Below are positions 42,707-54,299 of a DNA stretch of 64,000 bases, piece after piece; the stretch's first letter is position 1, and each line of letters begins with the position of its first letter. Origin of the DNA: Arbacia lixula (taxonomy: Eukaryota; Echinodermata; Echinoidea; Arbacioida; Arbaciidae); contig OZ022594.1 in NCBI GenBank assembly GCA_963669155.1, positions 18,953,274-19,017,273 on the forward strand, given 5' to 3'. The position numbers and the translations under genes are program-made. Under the pieces are notes generated by a model, which was given only the letters and a program-made list of their open reading frames with translations, was not told where the DNA came from and did no database searches.

Positions 42707-42827
42707 ATGGGCAAATACAAGAAGTTAGCTTTTGTCGCCACGTTCGGAGGATTTGCCTTCTGCGTTTTGGTGATTTGTAAAACCACCAGGATGAAGTCTC
42801 TCCCGACAATTACAGCAGACACGCCAG
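42707..42827 (+). CDS. NXPE exon 1 (signal anchor)
   Basis: ATG, lysines (MGKYKK), hydrophobic LAFVATFGGFAFCVLVIC, then KTTRMK; ends CCAG|GTAAGG in phase 1. A splice acceptor-like CTTTTCCAG lies just before the ATG (about 42695), so a 5' non-coding exon may exist upstream. Confidence 0.75.
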
Positions 42828-45800
42828 GTAAGGGTATAACTGCCAGTTTTCACATTTTCACATCAACTTCCTTTGCTCATGCTCCCTTCACATACATACA
42901 GTTGAGGCCAAAATTTTACATACACCCATGGAATTCAGTGCCATTTGTTCACTTGCCAAACATCGTAAAATTTACTACATCTCCAGAAATATAAATACTA
43001 TTATGACGAATTTGGTACCAAATGAAAGAGCGTATTAAGTTCTTTCACATGATTGGAATGCCGTTGGAATTGAATCATATTTTAAATGAAAATTTTCTTT
43101 GGAGAAAAAAAATAATATTTGTGCCAAATGTATTATTTGTTATTATGTTTTCAAACATCGCTTCATAAAAATATATGAATGCCACATCCATGATCTATAT
43201 TACATTTTCTATCATGATACGTCACCACTGACCGAAAAAGGATAATCTGAAATGTTTGTATTGTGAGGTAACAAGCACAAATGTAAAGTTTTAATGTTTA
43301 ATTTGTCTAAAATATGAAGATTTATGGGGAAAAATGACATCTAAATATTTTTTCAGCTCCTGATAACAAATCAGTGTGATGAAGGGGCATGACATACCCA
43401 TTTGTTTGATATCAAATTCGTCATGATACCACAAATATTTTATAACATACAGGAAATTTTATGACGTTTGGCAAGTATAAATTTTTCCTTGAATTTCCTG
43501 GGCGTATGTAAACTTCTGGCCTCAACTGTATATTAATTTCAAATTACTGTGTGTAGGTATGGTTCGCATTGCACCCTCGAAGTGAAAGTTCTTAATTTAC
43601 ATTCGTGTCTAGACAATGAATTTTAATGATACCATGAATACAACGTTCACAGACATCAATTTTTCATTTAATTACAGATTTAAGCGTTGTTTATCTTCAC
43701 CCGCTCGGGTAGCAAACTAGTATGACTTTAAAGATCAAAGCAGTTCTTTCCTTCTTCCCCATTTCATTTGGAAGACGAATTTACCATCATTTGATGGGAA
43801 ACCTTTTTTTTTTTTTAGCTATGTTAAGAATGGCTTTAGAATAAATTTATAATCTAATAAATGCTGTTGCGAGCGAGCATCCAAAAATGAGTTAAACAAT
43901 GGACCCTAACACTTAAACACGGTGCATGGTAAAACATATTCAAAATAACGTATTTTTTATTTTTTTTTATTTTTTTTTTTTTTTTTTTTTTTTGGGGGGG
44001 GGAGGAATTTCCCATTCTTTGATGTGAAACCTTATTTTTAGTTATACAAATAATGGCTTTAGAACGAATGTCCTTAAGCTTGTCAATTTCGTGTGTCCTG
44101 TTGCAGGCGAGTTGCCAAGTATGCATATCAGTAAAACAGAGACGCACGGGTTTTTCATAATTTTCCGGCAGACGTAAAAGCTTTGTAACTTTGTGCAAGC
44201 AAAATATATCTTGTGCCGACAAACTCCACAAAGCCATTTTTCGTTTGTTGTTGTTGTTGTTGTTGTTGTTTTTTTTTTTTTGGGGGGGGGCAGCTGTTAC
44301 CCCCCCCCCCCCCCAAACACACACACACATACACACGCCACCATCACCACCACCACCAGTCTAGATGCCTCTAAAGATACATCTTTAATCTACACCAATT
44401 AAATTGTGATACTAGCCCAAAAATTGTGATTAAATGCTGCAATCAAAAAAATCGATTTCCTCTTCCTCCGCATTGTATTCCATTCTAACACATAAAAGGT
44501 ATTTCCGTTGTAGATAGCTAGCATTCGTTTATCGTTTATCCACATTTACTATATTAAAAGCATTGCATTGTTTGTTTTTTAATAAAAACTGTATTGATGT
44601 TCTCTCACAGAATATAAAACATAACAAATAAAGACAAAAGTGATGGATATATTACACATTCTATGAACAAAGACAATAAAAATCTTAATTGACTTTAGGT
44701 GCATTTTTCAAAATCATCTCAGAACCGACGAGATAGGGGCATTACCAAAAATAGGTGAGGAATTGTTTCATTGTTGTATTGTTGATAATAGCTGTCGGTC
44801 TTAAATGATACGTTACGGAGACGAACTTCGCTCAGAGGAATTGATGTCCATCTTTTTAACCCTACTTGTGCCAGACAACATGCTTCTTTATGGGATTTGT
44901 GTGCATTAATTTTGAAAAACTCCGCACATGGCACTTAAAGAGTTAAACTTCCTTGGTAAGATCAAAATTTAAGAATAAAATAACGGTGTGTGTATTAAGA
45001 ATAGTGGTGCAGGACTATTGCCTTTTTTCAACCTTCGAACTGTTACGCACGGTGATTATTTGACCGTATTAGAAGTAACAAAGAAAACACGGGAAGGTCT
45101 TTGATGTTTGATATTTGGCGAAAAAAAAATATTTTGTTGACGTGTTTTAAGTATAGTAAAGCGTGTGCATAGACGTTCAATAAAATGTAATAAAAATGTG
45201 TTTACTTTAAATTACTACATGAAATTCTCGATTTTTCTGTGCCAATACCATCATTAAGCAATGAAGAAATAATGACGTGTTACAGCGATGCCATCGTAAT
45301 TAAAGAAACTGTGCGTTATTTGGCGATTGATCTTAATTTTATTTATTGACCAAAACAAACTATGACTTCGGGGGATAAATCAAACCTTTCACTAGTTTTC
45401 TATGATTTTATTGTTTCGTCAAAAGTAATTTTTCCCATAAATGGCATCATCTATTACTCTCTATATATGAACATCATTCATTGTGCACGAGACCAAAAGG
45501 CAACGATTCTTTAACAAGAGATACATTAAAAATTGGTTTGGTAGGTGTTTTTTTTTTTTTTGCTCTTCCTGCTAAGCTATTTCTAGTAAACTATTGTTTA
45601 TTGTTTATTGTTCATGCCGTCAATTCTTAAAAAAAACTCCATTAATTCCCCTATTCAACAGTTTAAAATATTACTGTTTCACTATGGTTTGGCTAGGTGG
45701 TACGTGCTATATTTTCAATGGTCATCCAATGTATACGTAAGCCCTTGTATCACTTAAGTAATAAGGTCAACTTCGGCAATGTAACAGTTATGAGTGAGTA

Positions 45801-48314
45801 CCACCTTGAACTTTATAAAGAAGTATAATTACCAAGAACACATATCACACTTTGCATTCTTATTTCAGTTCAAGATACTAGCTCAAGTGCTTCATTTTTT
45901 TAGATGCTAGTAAATTGCTTAGTTGTCCCACCTACCCCTATTTATCCTATGCTCTGCGAATCGCCCTTATTGTTTCGTTTCAAGAGGTGAGGACAGTCGA
46001 AACAACTCATCCTTTCTGCCCTCACCGACTGATGCGGAGCCCTCCTGAGACAACGTACATGCATGCTCATAAGCCGTGGCACACTGTGGAAGATCTCACA
46101 AGTCCCCAGTTCACACAGTACTTAGTGGCGAATCCGCAGCGCAACTATAGCGTTTGTGATGAGCTAGAACTGCGCATTGTTGCCAGAAACGGTCGCAACG
46201 AACTCAAAGGATTCGGTGGAGATTATTTCAAAGTCAAAGTTTACACCAAAAGAGACGGATTTGAGGCCAGTACCAGCACGGACGGAGAGGTGCACGACTA
46301 CGGCAATGGGACATACTCTGCATTCATCACCCTGAAGTGGGAAGGAACCATTCAGATCGAAGTCACTCTGTGCTTCTCGAGTGAGGCTGTGTATCTGATG
46401 GACAGTTACCGTCACACATCTCCGAGGAGATACAACTCGACGGGTATGTTCGTTTCTCCCTTCGACCCGTCCATAAAAGAAGAGGTGCTTTGCAGCTTCA
46501 TGCCGTTCGGTACTGACATGGTGAGTTCTAGCCCTCCATCCCCAACGATGCTATTATTTTGAGCATTTATATGTACTAATGATAAAAAATGTCATATTGG
46601 CTTAACAATATTTCATATAAGCCCCTCAGCAAAAGTTCTGCAATTCACGTTTGATAGATGTAGCTTGTGTTGCTTCATAAACGCCCCTCTTCCTGATTAT
46701 CAAGGTTGAAAGGGCAAGGTTTTCTCGTTCAAACTATTTCATTGAGGTTTAATGTCTCGTGTGTAAATCGCCACACAACCAATCAGAAATGGAAGAACGT
46801 ACTTTAATATTATACAAACTTGAACGGCATGTCATGTTTATCATTTGTCATGATTATATTTCAGAACCATTATGACTATAACATTTTCAATATTGCCAGC
46901 GTATATTGCAAATTTTGCTTTGAAACGGAAGACCCCTCTTTCAATATTGCATGAACCCAAGTGCATTGGCAGAACAATACCATTTTCTTTCGATATCCCA
47001 CAGCTATTACAGTTTAGCTAGCAATACCTTTGCTTCCTTCACTTTATCAATGTTTCCCATGTGCTTTGTTATTTTTTCTCATAAAACAATGATTATTGTT
47101 GCGTTATTTGATATTTTATTCTTTGAAGAAGAAACCAAGGAGGAAACTAAATTTGTCTTTTCTTCTACCGATGCAGTCCACACAGTGCGATCTGTCCGAG
47201 AGGGAGGTCAAATGGTTCTGCCGGAAACCTGCCAACCCTAAACTGACGTGTGATGATTTCAAACAGCACCGACGCCCCGCGCAGAACGTAGAGCGTCTCT
47301 CTGAACTCGACCTCAACGCTACCGAGAGAGTGGCTTTCTCCAGGTATCGTAAAAAGAAATAGTTGTGGAAGCGTAGATGGGGGAGCGATGGGTAAGCAGT
47401 TAAGATCAGTGCAACATAGCAAGCAAAATTGTGACATTGTTAGGTGACAGCATGTTTTTATTTTTCTTTACAGATGGGACAAGCTTGTCAGCGGACCGAT
47501 CACTCAAATACCGGTAGCACCACAGAGAGAGGGCGACATTGACCAAGCTATGGCCAACCTTCCGCCTTGCAACATACAGAGCTATAAGACACACATTCGA
47601 GTGTCTGGGTTCTTTGTCAACGGTCGCTTCATCTCGCCGTACTGTAAACTCCCGCTCTTCGAGTCCGTCGAAGCTATGAGGAAATGTATGGCAAACAGAT
47701 ACTGGGTGTTCTACGGCGACTCCACAATTCGACAGCTGTTTATCCACACCGTGAACGCATTGCAGATGGTAATGTCGCCTCCCCTAGATTTGACGAATTT
47801 GTTCAATTCCTACGATAGCAAGGATGCTGCGTACGGCATCCACATCCATTTCGAGTTCCATGGGCTACCAGTATTTGCCACTGAATGGAGAGACATTCGC
47901 CGCATTCGCCCGTTTCACACGTACATTGACACCATACCCGCGAACTCATCAGTCATAAGTGTTGTCGGGATGGGTCAACATGTGCTTCATCTACCTCTTG
48001 AGGTGTATGGCCAACGCATCCAGGGAATCTCGGATGAGGCTCGGCGGTTGTTCGTCACCCACCCGAACTCATTGGTTATATTTAAAAGCATCAACACTCA
48101 GTTGCAACAAATGGTAAAACGTCTAGTGTTGGAGAATAACTGGAACGGGAGGAGGTTAGTGGAGACACAGCGAGCCGTCGTAGTTAGGAACAAGGACGTT
48201 GGATTTGTTGATGTGTGGGAATCGACCTACGCTCAGTTTAAGCCTGATTTCGTTCACCCGCACGATCCTCACACCGCCAATCTCCTCAACATGTTGCTTG
48301 CGATGGTTTGCTGA
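42707..48314 (+). CDS. NXPE-family protein (neurexophilin-like and PC-esterase domains)
   Basis: Exon join 42707-42827, 45985-46520, 47177-47343, 47474-48314; phases 1, 0, 2 agree at each junction. 554 residues, the usual NXPE size. The N-terminus (MGKYKKLAFVATFGGFAFCV) is a short basic segment plus a signal-anchor, so probably a type II Golgi/ER or secreted protein. Residues about 60-210 form the neurexophilin-like domain (GGDYFKVKVY, DYGNGTYSAFITLKWEG, SEAV). The C-terminal half is a PC-esterase domain: GDSTIRQLF with Ser358 as the expected nucleophile and D533-F-V-H536 as the DxxH motif. PC-esterases act on acylated glycans or related substrates, but the reaction of NXPE members is not inferable here. 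Intron 1 carries a Tc1-like MITE. Confidence 0.85.
42899..43528. mobile_element. Non-autonomous Tc1/mariner-like element (MITE)
   Basis: Flanked by TA on both sides. Left end CAGTTGAGGCCAAAATTTTA then CATACACCC; right end, reversed, CAGTTGAGGCCAGAAGTTTA then CATACGCCC. The terminal inverted repeats are about 70 bp with further inner complementarity. The termini resemble those of Tc1-like elements of the Sleeping Beauty type (CAGTTGAAGTCGG...TTTACATACAC). 630 bp, no transposase frame. Located in NXPE intron 1. Confidence 0.88.
44235..44335. repeat. Compound simple repeat (TTG)n, T, G, C and CA runs
   Basis: TTG repeats followed by poly-T, poly-G, poly-C and ACACAC tracts in NXPE intron 1. A second T/G homopolymer block lies near 43955-44003. 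Confidence 0.85.
45985..46520 (+). CDS. NXPE exon 2 (neurexophilin-like domain)
   Basis: Reads EVRTVETTHPFCPHRLM, SPETTYMHAHKPWHTV-like opening (SPPETTYMH), NYSVCDELELRIVARNGRN, GGDYFKVKVYTKRDGF, DYGNGTYSAFITLKWEG, ending FGTDM|GTGAGT in phase 0. The start is set by phase (AAG|AGGTG, a weak acceptor); an earlier CAG at about 45868 leads to a stop within 45 bases. The body of the exon is certain. Confidence 0.8.
47177..47343 (+). CDS. NXPE exon 3
   Basis: Acceptor CCGATGCAG, phase 0, reads STQCDLSEREVKWFCRKPAN, then CDDFKQHRRP and ends TERVAFSR in phase 2 at CAG|GTATCG. Links the neurexophilin-like and esterase parts; cysteines at CDLS, WFC and TCDDF are probably disulphide-bonded. Confidence 0.82.
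47474..48314 (+). CDS. NXPE exon 4 (PC-esterase domain)
   Basis: Acceptor TTTTTCTTTACAG, phase 2. Contains YWVFYGDSTIRQLFIHTVNA (GDS block I), VISVVGMGQHVLHLPLEVYG (central strand block) and VWESTYAQFKPDFVHPHD (DxxH block). Ends LLNMLLAMVC and stop TGA, the usual cysteine end of NXPE proteins. Confidence 0.87.
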
Positions 48315-51300
48315 CCAGTATAACTTAATGCGTTGACCGTCAAACACACAGCTAACGCACGATGTCGCAACCTTTCTCACGCATTACATCACATCCTTTA
48401 ATGCATAATGTCACAGCAAATTTCTCACGCATAGCGCCACATGACCCGAACGCATACTTTTACAGCTGCATTGATGTTTGTTTCATGACTCTGAAGTGGC
48501 AGATGAGTCTATCATGCTTATAAACGTATGTTTCGAACTCGAGTTTGAACTCGAACAAGGCATGATTTTATGCTTAATGTAAGTATAATCTGGGCAAAAA
48601 TGCATCGAAAGATCAAGGTCATGACGGTAGTTCACGGAGAGTATGAGTGCCATATGTGTTATTGCATAATATCATAGAACTCGCGCACTAAACCGATGAA
48701 TTTCATCGCACATCTAGCACCTTAAAACAATGCTGAACTTTTATATTTTTCATTAAGTGCTTGCTATGTAGTTAATAAGGAAAAGCGAAAATGAAATTTG
48801 ATACTTTTTTAGATTAAAATACCAGCTTGGGCGCGGCTGGGCACGTTTCTCATGTTACTTGTCCGAAAGGAAAATATCTGAAAATGCAATTTCATGGAAT
48901 ATTATGCGGAATATTGTGAAATTGAGACTTATATGCTGCAACTTGATATCACGTTTAGAGCTTTTTTTTACCATATTGTAACAATATTCCTCGATTAAAT
49001 CTTCATAGATGCATCGTAGGTATTACATGTCACAACTGCGCAAGCATATGGGGTGAGGATATTTCCTCAAATTCTCCTGCGCATCCGACTTTGTTTATAC
49101 GTCAAATCCATGCAAAAATCACCCAGAGAATCGCCGGATTCGAACAAAAGTAAGAGGTGATGTGTCATTCATGACAGAGCACCTAACAAATTAGTTTACA
49201 TTTACTTTTTAGGGTTTATTTTTCAAAACCATCGAATAATCAACAAGCCAACGGGCATTACCAAAGTAAAAAGCAATTGTTTCAATATTGACTGAACGGG
49301 AAGTATATTATGATTAAAATTGAATTGAAAATACCTAAACTTTTTCGACAAAAAAAAAACATTTTAAAGGTATCATGTGCACTTTATTCAAGTTAACAAT
49401 TGGTTCTGAAATAATATATTCCTATTTATTTTGTGTAATTGGAATCTTAAAAGTTTTATCAACACCCATTTTATGTATGAGTTTACAGATTGTTGTTACT
49501 TTATTTATGTTAGAAATCATTTCTTTGTAATTTTTTAGTAGGAGGGTCTTTATATGTTTCCATTAGACTTGTATAGCACATATAATTTAACAAAAGTCTA
49601 GAAAATTGCAAGGAATGTTGAATCTGTGAACAAACTCAGAATATGTAAGGAAATGACCACCCCACTTCAGCAAATGAGTAATTTTGATAATACCTTTGTT
49701 CATCCAATCCTTTTTGGTTTCGCGTGAACAAGGTTCGGCAGAGACATGCTAATCACTTTTCCTGTTGGTTTGTTAGTTTGTTGGTCTATTGTGCTGTTAA
49801 AAAAATGTTAAAGTTTTTGTTTAACTTGCTCTCATTTCTTTATTTCTGCATCAATCGCGATGACACTTGGTACAAATGATTCTTGGGCAATACCACATGT
49901 GCCCTCATGAGAATGATGGGGTCAAAGGTCATCTAGGGGTCAAAAGGTGAAGTGATATAAGGCTGTGTGTATCATTTTTCTCGAGGTTTTCGTTAGACTT
50001 TCTCTCATTTTTTTTATTTCTGCATCAATTGTGATCACATGAGGTACAAATGATCCTTGGGTTATACCACTTATATATTCACGAGGATGGTGGAGTCAAA
50101 GGTCATATAGTGGTCAAAAAGTCAAATGATATGAGGCCGTGTGCATAATTTTTCTCAAAGTTTTGTTTGACATGCTCTCATTTCTTTATTTCTGCACCAA
50201 TTGTGATCACACTTGGTACAAATAATGCTTGACTAATACCATGTGTGTTGATGAGAATGATGAGGTGAAACGTCATCTTGGCACCATTTTGGATATTTGA
50301 AAAAGAAACTTACCACTTTTTATCGATTGCGAAATCAGGCGAGACTTGTGGTTCGCGAATCACCTTGAATAGAGTATAGCATCATTTACCTGGCTTGATA
50401 CATGATTCATTCCAAATTCATCTAATTCATGCACCAAAAACACTCAGAGCTCTCGCGCAGCGCTACTGAGTATTTAAATGTATTTTAATCTCTGAAAAGT
50501 TTAAAGAAATTAACTAAACCCTCTGTAATTTGATATTTGAAAATATATATTGAAATAGAAATGTACTTTCGAAAGATTTGTTGTATATCTTTCATTTGAA
50601 GCAATAATTAAAGTAAAACTATAAACTGTAAAAGTAGATTGTCTTGAGTTATAATTCGGAGTCTAATTTGCTGTAACACGTCATGGTACCCATATATTAC
50701 ATACAGTTGCATACACAAATTAAAAAAAAAACATTCCCATTGCCATTTATTAACGTCTTTAAACAATCTTTTAATCCATGCAATTTTATCCCGGCATTTA
50801 ATGGTCTTGCCCTCAAGTAGTTATGCTACGTTGTATATAAAATCAACCATCCGTCATCATATATCAATGTAACCACATTTCTGATGCAATCGCATCGCAC
50901 TTCATTGTCAATTTACAATGTTTTCATTATTTGTCTACAAAAGTGAGTATCTAATTAAATATTCAATGACTACTACTAGAATGATAATTGATAAAGTGAC
51001 ACGAAACGTGCTTCTAATGAAATTGGCATCTTTTGACTATATGTTGTTTCAAATTCAGGTTCATTTGTGCTGTCAATTTTTTAAATAATTGGTCAATCGA
51101 GAAAAGTTGTCTAAAAAGGAAATGCAATACTCATGATATGCTTACATGTTTTTGTGTCTTTCTTTTTAATACCAGTGTATAGTATTTGAAATACGACATT
51201 CGCTGTTATATTTAACATGTTCAAGCATGAAGAAGAGGAATTTCAAGTTGACTTATGTTATTAATCTCATGCCATCAATCTTCGGCTCATTGTGATTAGC

Positions 51301-53921
51301 CTTTTATGTGTATTTCATATTTTATTATGTTTTGATTTCATGTATGGGATACCAAGGAAATAAATCAAATCAAATGTGTCACTAAAGATCCTGATTGGAA
51401 AATAAAACTATGATAATGTTCTTTTTACACAATCAAGAGATTCACCTCCTGGAGGTAAGCTTTCGCAAACTGGATCCGTTCGCTTCTCCCGACCTCTGCC
51501 CAGTGAGTTAACAGTCTTCTTGTCATAGACAAAGCTGTTGCTTCTTTAAGATCAGCGTACTGCAACAACGTAATCATACGACGATTCCGTCTAACGAAGC
51601 TAATAGATCCGCTTAGCAAAAACTCTTTATTGTGTAAAGAAGACAGTTTCAAAAATGATATACCTCTACTCGAGTCTCGTCATAAGCTGTTTACTGAACA
51701 GCTGAAGTGGATACACTAAGAGATCAGTCACGTGAGTCAGGATTGGTTTATTTTGTATTATTTATTTATGGTCAAAAACACTCACATGGCCGCATGACCG
51801 TTTTTAATGAGTCCGTAATATAAAGGATACATTTGAAAATATTGAAAGTAAGAAAACAGTACAATATGCATATTAATACGCAAACATATATATCAACAAG
51901 ACAAAAGCTAATATTTAACTTGAATACATATATACAGACGCTAAGCATAATTATTGACACATTCAAATATGGGCACTGGGGTTGATATCATTGAAAATCG
52001 AAACACAAAAACATCCTAGACATGTTCAATTTGTAAGAGCATTTTCGAGATCGATGGCAAAACACTACATGCACTATGGACATGATGGAGATTTGAATGA
52101 ACGAATTGATTCATTAATTCATTTATATCCCAGAACAGTGAAATCTACAAATCTAACTTTGATGGTTATCGTGATGAATCAATATGACATTACAGTATCA
52201 TTACGTTCATCAGATAAAAGTAATCTCATCACAACTGTACGATTAAACGTGTAAAGTGACATAATCTATCGTCTGAAATAGAGATAAACAGTAAGCTAGT
52301 ATACTAGACTATTTATTGTTATAAGTATGTCATCAAATGTACATCAACAATGCCATGCTCAAACAATTGCCTAGTTATATGGGGTATACACAGTCACTTC
52401 ATTAATATATTGATTATTAATATATTGATTATCACGTCTGTACGAATATGATTGAAACCCGTGGTCCAGTGAAATATGATTGCCATTAATAAAGTCACAA
52501 AAATAACCTCACCACAGTATCCACGCAACATTTCGGTTTTATTATACCTCGATGAAGATATTGAGTCCCAATACAAACACACTATGTTCAGGAAAGACAA
52601 GTCCTTATTTCTTAAGTCTTTTTTTGTTTGTGTTACAAAATCGTACTTGACATTAAGGATGAAAATATACAATGCATGTACAACTATGGTTTTGAATGAG
52701 ATTCTTATTGTAATGATCATGGAGTCAAAGGAATTCAATGCGACATCGATGATGAAAAATATGCTAATGTATATGATCAAGAGTCGTGATCTACGGATAG
52801 AAAGTGATATGGTAAATTAATCGAAACCAACCAATGAGATTACTAAAACAGGCCATTTTATTTTTGTTTAAACCTGTAAGATTAATCAATTTAACCACAA
52901 CACACTGCTTAGACAGGGGTATGTCAGGTTTGTGGAGATATATGATAAAGGTCCATCACCACTCCCCCGCCTCAAATAATAATATCCACGGGTTTTTTCT
53001 TTACCATTTTCCAGAAAAATTGCCCTGGATTTAATGGTGCTGCATGTAGTTCCCTGATGACCCGTATCATATTTATTATAGTAACGTAGGGAGGTTGACT
53101 TTGTTAAGAATATGTTTGAGCCAGCTATAAATCCCAGAAACTGAACCTCTCTTTGAATATCACTATAATTATCAACATATATTCAGCATATGAAGCATAT
53201 TCAGAGATATCAGAGAGGTTGAAACAGAGAGATATATTCATCACATAGAGATACTTGTACACCAGAAAAGATCAGGGAATCGTTCCTGTACAGGAGAAAA
53301 ACAAGAGACAGTGTTATCCCATAATTATCATCAGGTGCAAGAGCTGAGTAACAAATAAAATGTACAACCACATGTGATACACTACGATTCTACGAGTCCT
53401 CCTGCACCTCATAATTTAGCAATACATGTACTTCATCACTTTATAGTTGATCCCAACGAAAATCTAATACTACACAACAGTAGTCATGGAGATAAACACT
53501 ATACCAATTATGCCAATTTCAGGCAAGCAATATTGTTTATCTGTATTTTACTTATTTATCTGCTATCCATGTTCACGTGTCTATTGTTTATACCGCGTCA
53601 TACATCGAATTAAATAAAGTTGAATTAAAATGAATTGAAACGAATAAGGAGTACTGAAAGTGAGACATTTCCTTACTAATATTTATTTTACTTCACACAG
53701 GCCTTAAATTGAAATGTAGTAGCGGAAGCCTTTTTTTGAAAGGACATAAAATTTTATTTCTTGCAATGCTCAAACAATTTTAGCACATCATAACGTTGCA
53801 AGACGTCAAAATAAACATGTACACTCGGTTTAGTTTACTTCTGACCCAAATCTGATTACCTACACATACAGAGACTCTGATGACATCGTTTGACAACGTT
53901 GATGCCCTCCCTATGTAATAC
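48315..53921. other. NXPE 3' flank and anonymous intergenic DNA
   Basis: 5.6 kb. The first 150 bases hold imperfect repeats of TTTCTCACGCAT-like units (likely 3' UTR). A 173-bp tandem repeat lies at 49829-50300. A minus-strand frame at 51425-51652 has coding-like composition but no recognised family. The plus frames at 51982-52254 and 52476-52820 are unrecognised and A+T-rich. Confidence 0.45.
49829..50300. repeat. 173-bp tandem repeat, about 2.7 copies
   Basis: Units begin CTCTCATTT...TTATTTCTGCA at 49829, 50002 and 50175. Each includes TTGGTACAAATGAT-like sequence and GTCAAAGGTCATCT-like sequence; the third is incomplete. The first unit contains GGGGTCAAAGGTCA. Confidence 0.82.
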
Positions 53922-54299
53922 CTAAACAGTAAAAATTTCAGGGTCGGCGTCGTCTATGGCGTTGTTCTTATCGTTATCTGCCAGCCACTTCGGCGACGTC
54001 ATCTCAACGGAGTCGTCGTTGACGGTGAAGTCGCCGTTCTTGCTTCGTTCGGTCATCTCAACGTCACCGCCGTTGACGGTGAAGTCGCTGTTCTTACTGC
54101 CTTCCGTCATCTCAACGTCGCCGCCGTTTACGGTGAAGTCGCCGTTCTTACTGCCTTCCGTCATCTCAACGTCGCCGCCGTTTACGGTGAAGTCGCCGTT
54201 CTTACTGTCTTCCGTCATCTCCTCGACATTCTCAGAGTGCAACATGCGTAGCGCTCTCTCGTGACTATCGCTCAGTCGCACACTGTCGGTGGCCACGCC
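53922..54299 (-). CDS. HYR-R cytoplasmic tail exon with 18-residue tandem repeats
   Basis: Acceptor GTCATTTCAG, phase 0, start GVATDSVRLSDSHERALRML, stop after DADPEIFTV. About four repeats of the type VEMTEGSKNGDFTVNGGD occupy 54009-54224 (54 bp each, the repeats differing by a few substitutions). Very acidic, no tyrosine, so no NPxY. VEMTE is shared with the HYR-P tail. Confidence 0.8.
   Translation of the reverse strand, partial: GVATDSVRLSDSHERALRMLHSENVEEMTEDSKNGDFTVNGGDVEMTEGSKNGDFTVNGGDVEMTEGSKNSDFTVNGGDVEMTERSKNGDFTVNDDSVEMTSPKWLADNDKNNAIDDADPEIFTV

Noticed and set aside
43854-44336. 160-residue minus-strand frame in NXPE intron 1
   Set aside because: Poly-Lys/Asn and CVCV parts come from T, TTG and CA runs; no domain.
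48320-48460. CRISPR-like spaced repeats after the NXPE stop
   Set aside because: TCTCACGCAT-like units are short and irregular, and this is animal nuclear DNA; best seen as imperfect 3' UTR repeats.
52476-52820. 114-residue plus-strand frame
   Set aside because: A+T-rich, no recognised motif, and an overlapping opposite-strand frame of similar length; likely chance.
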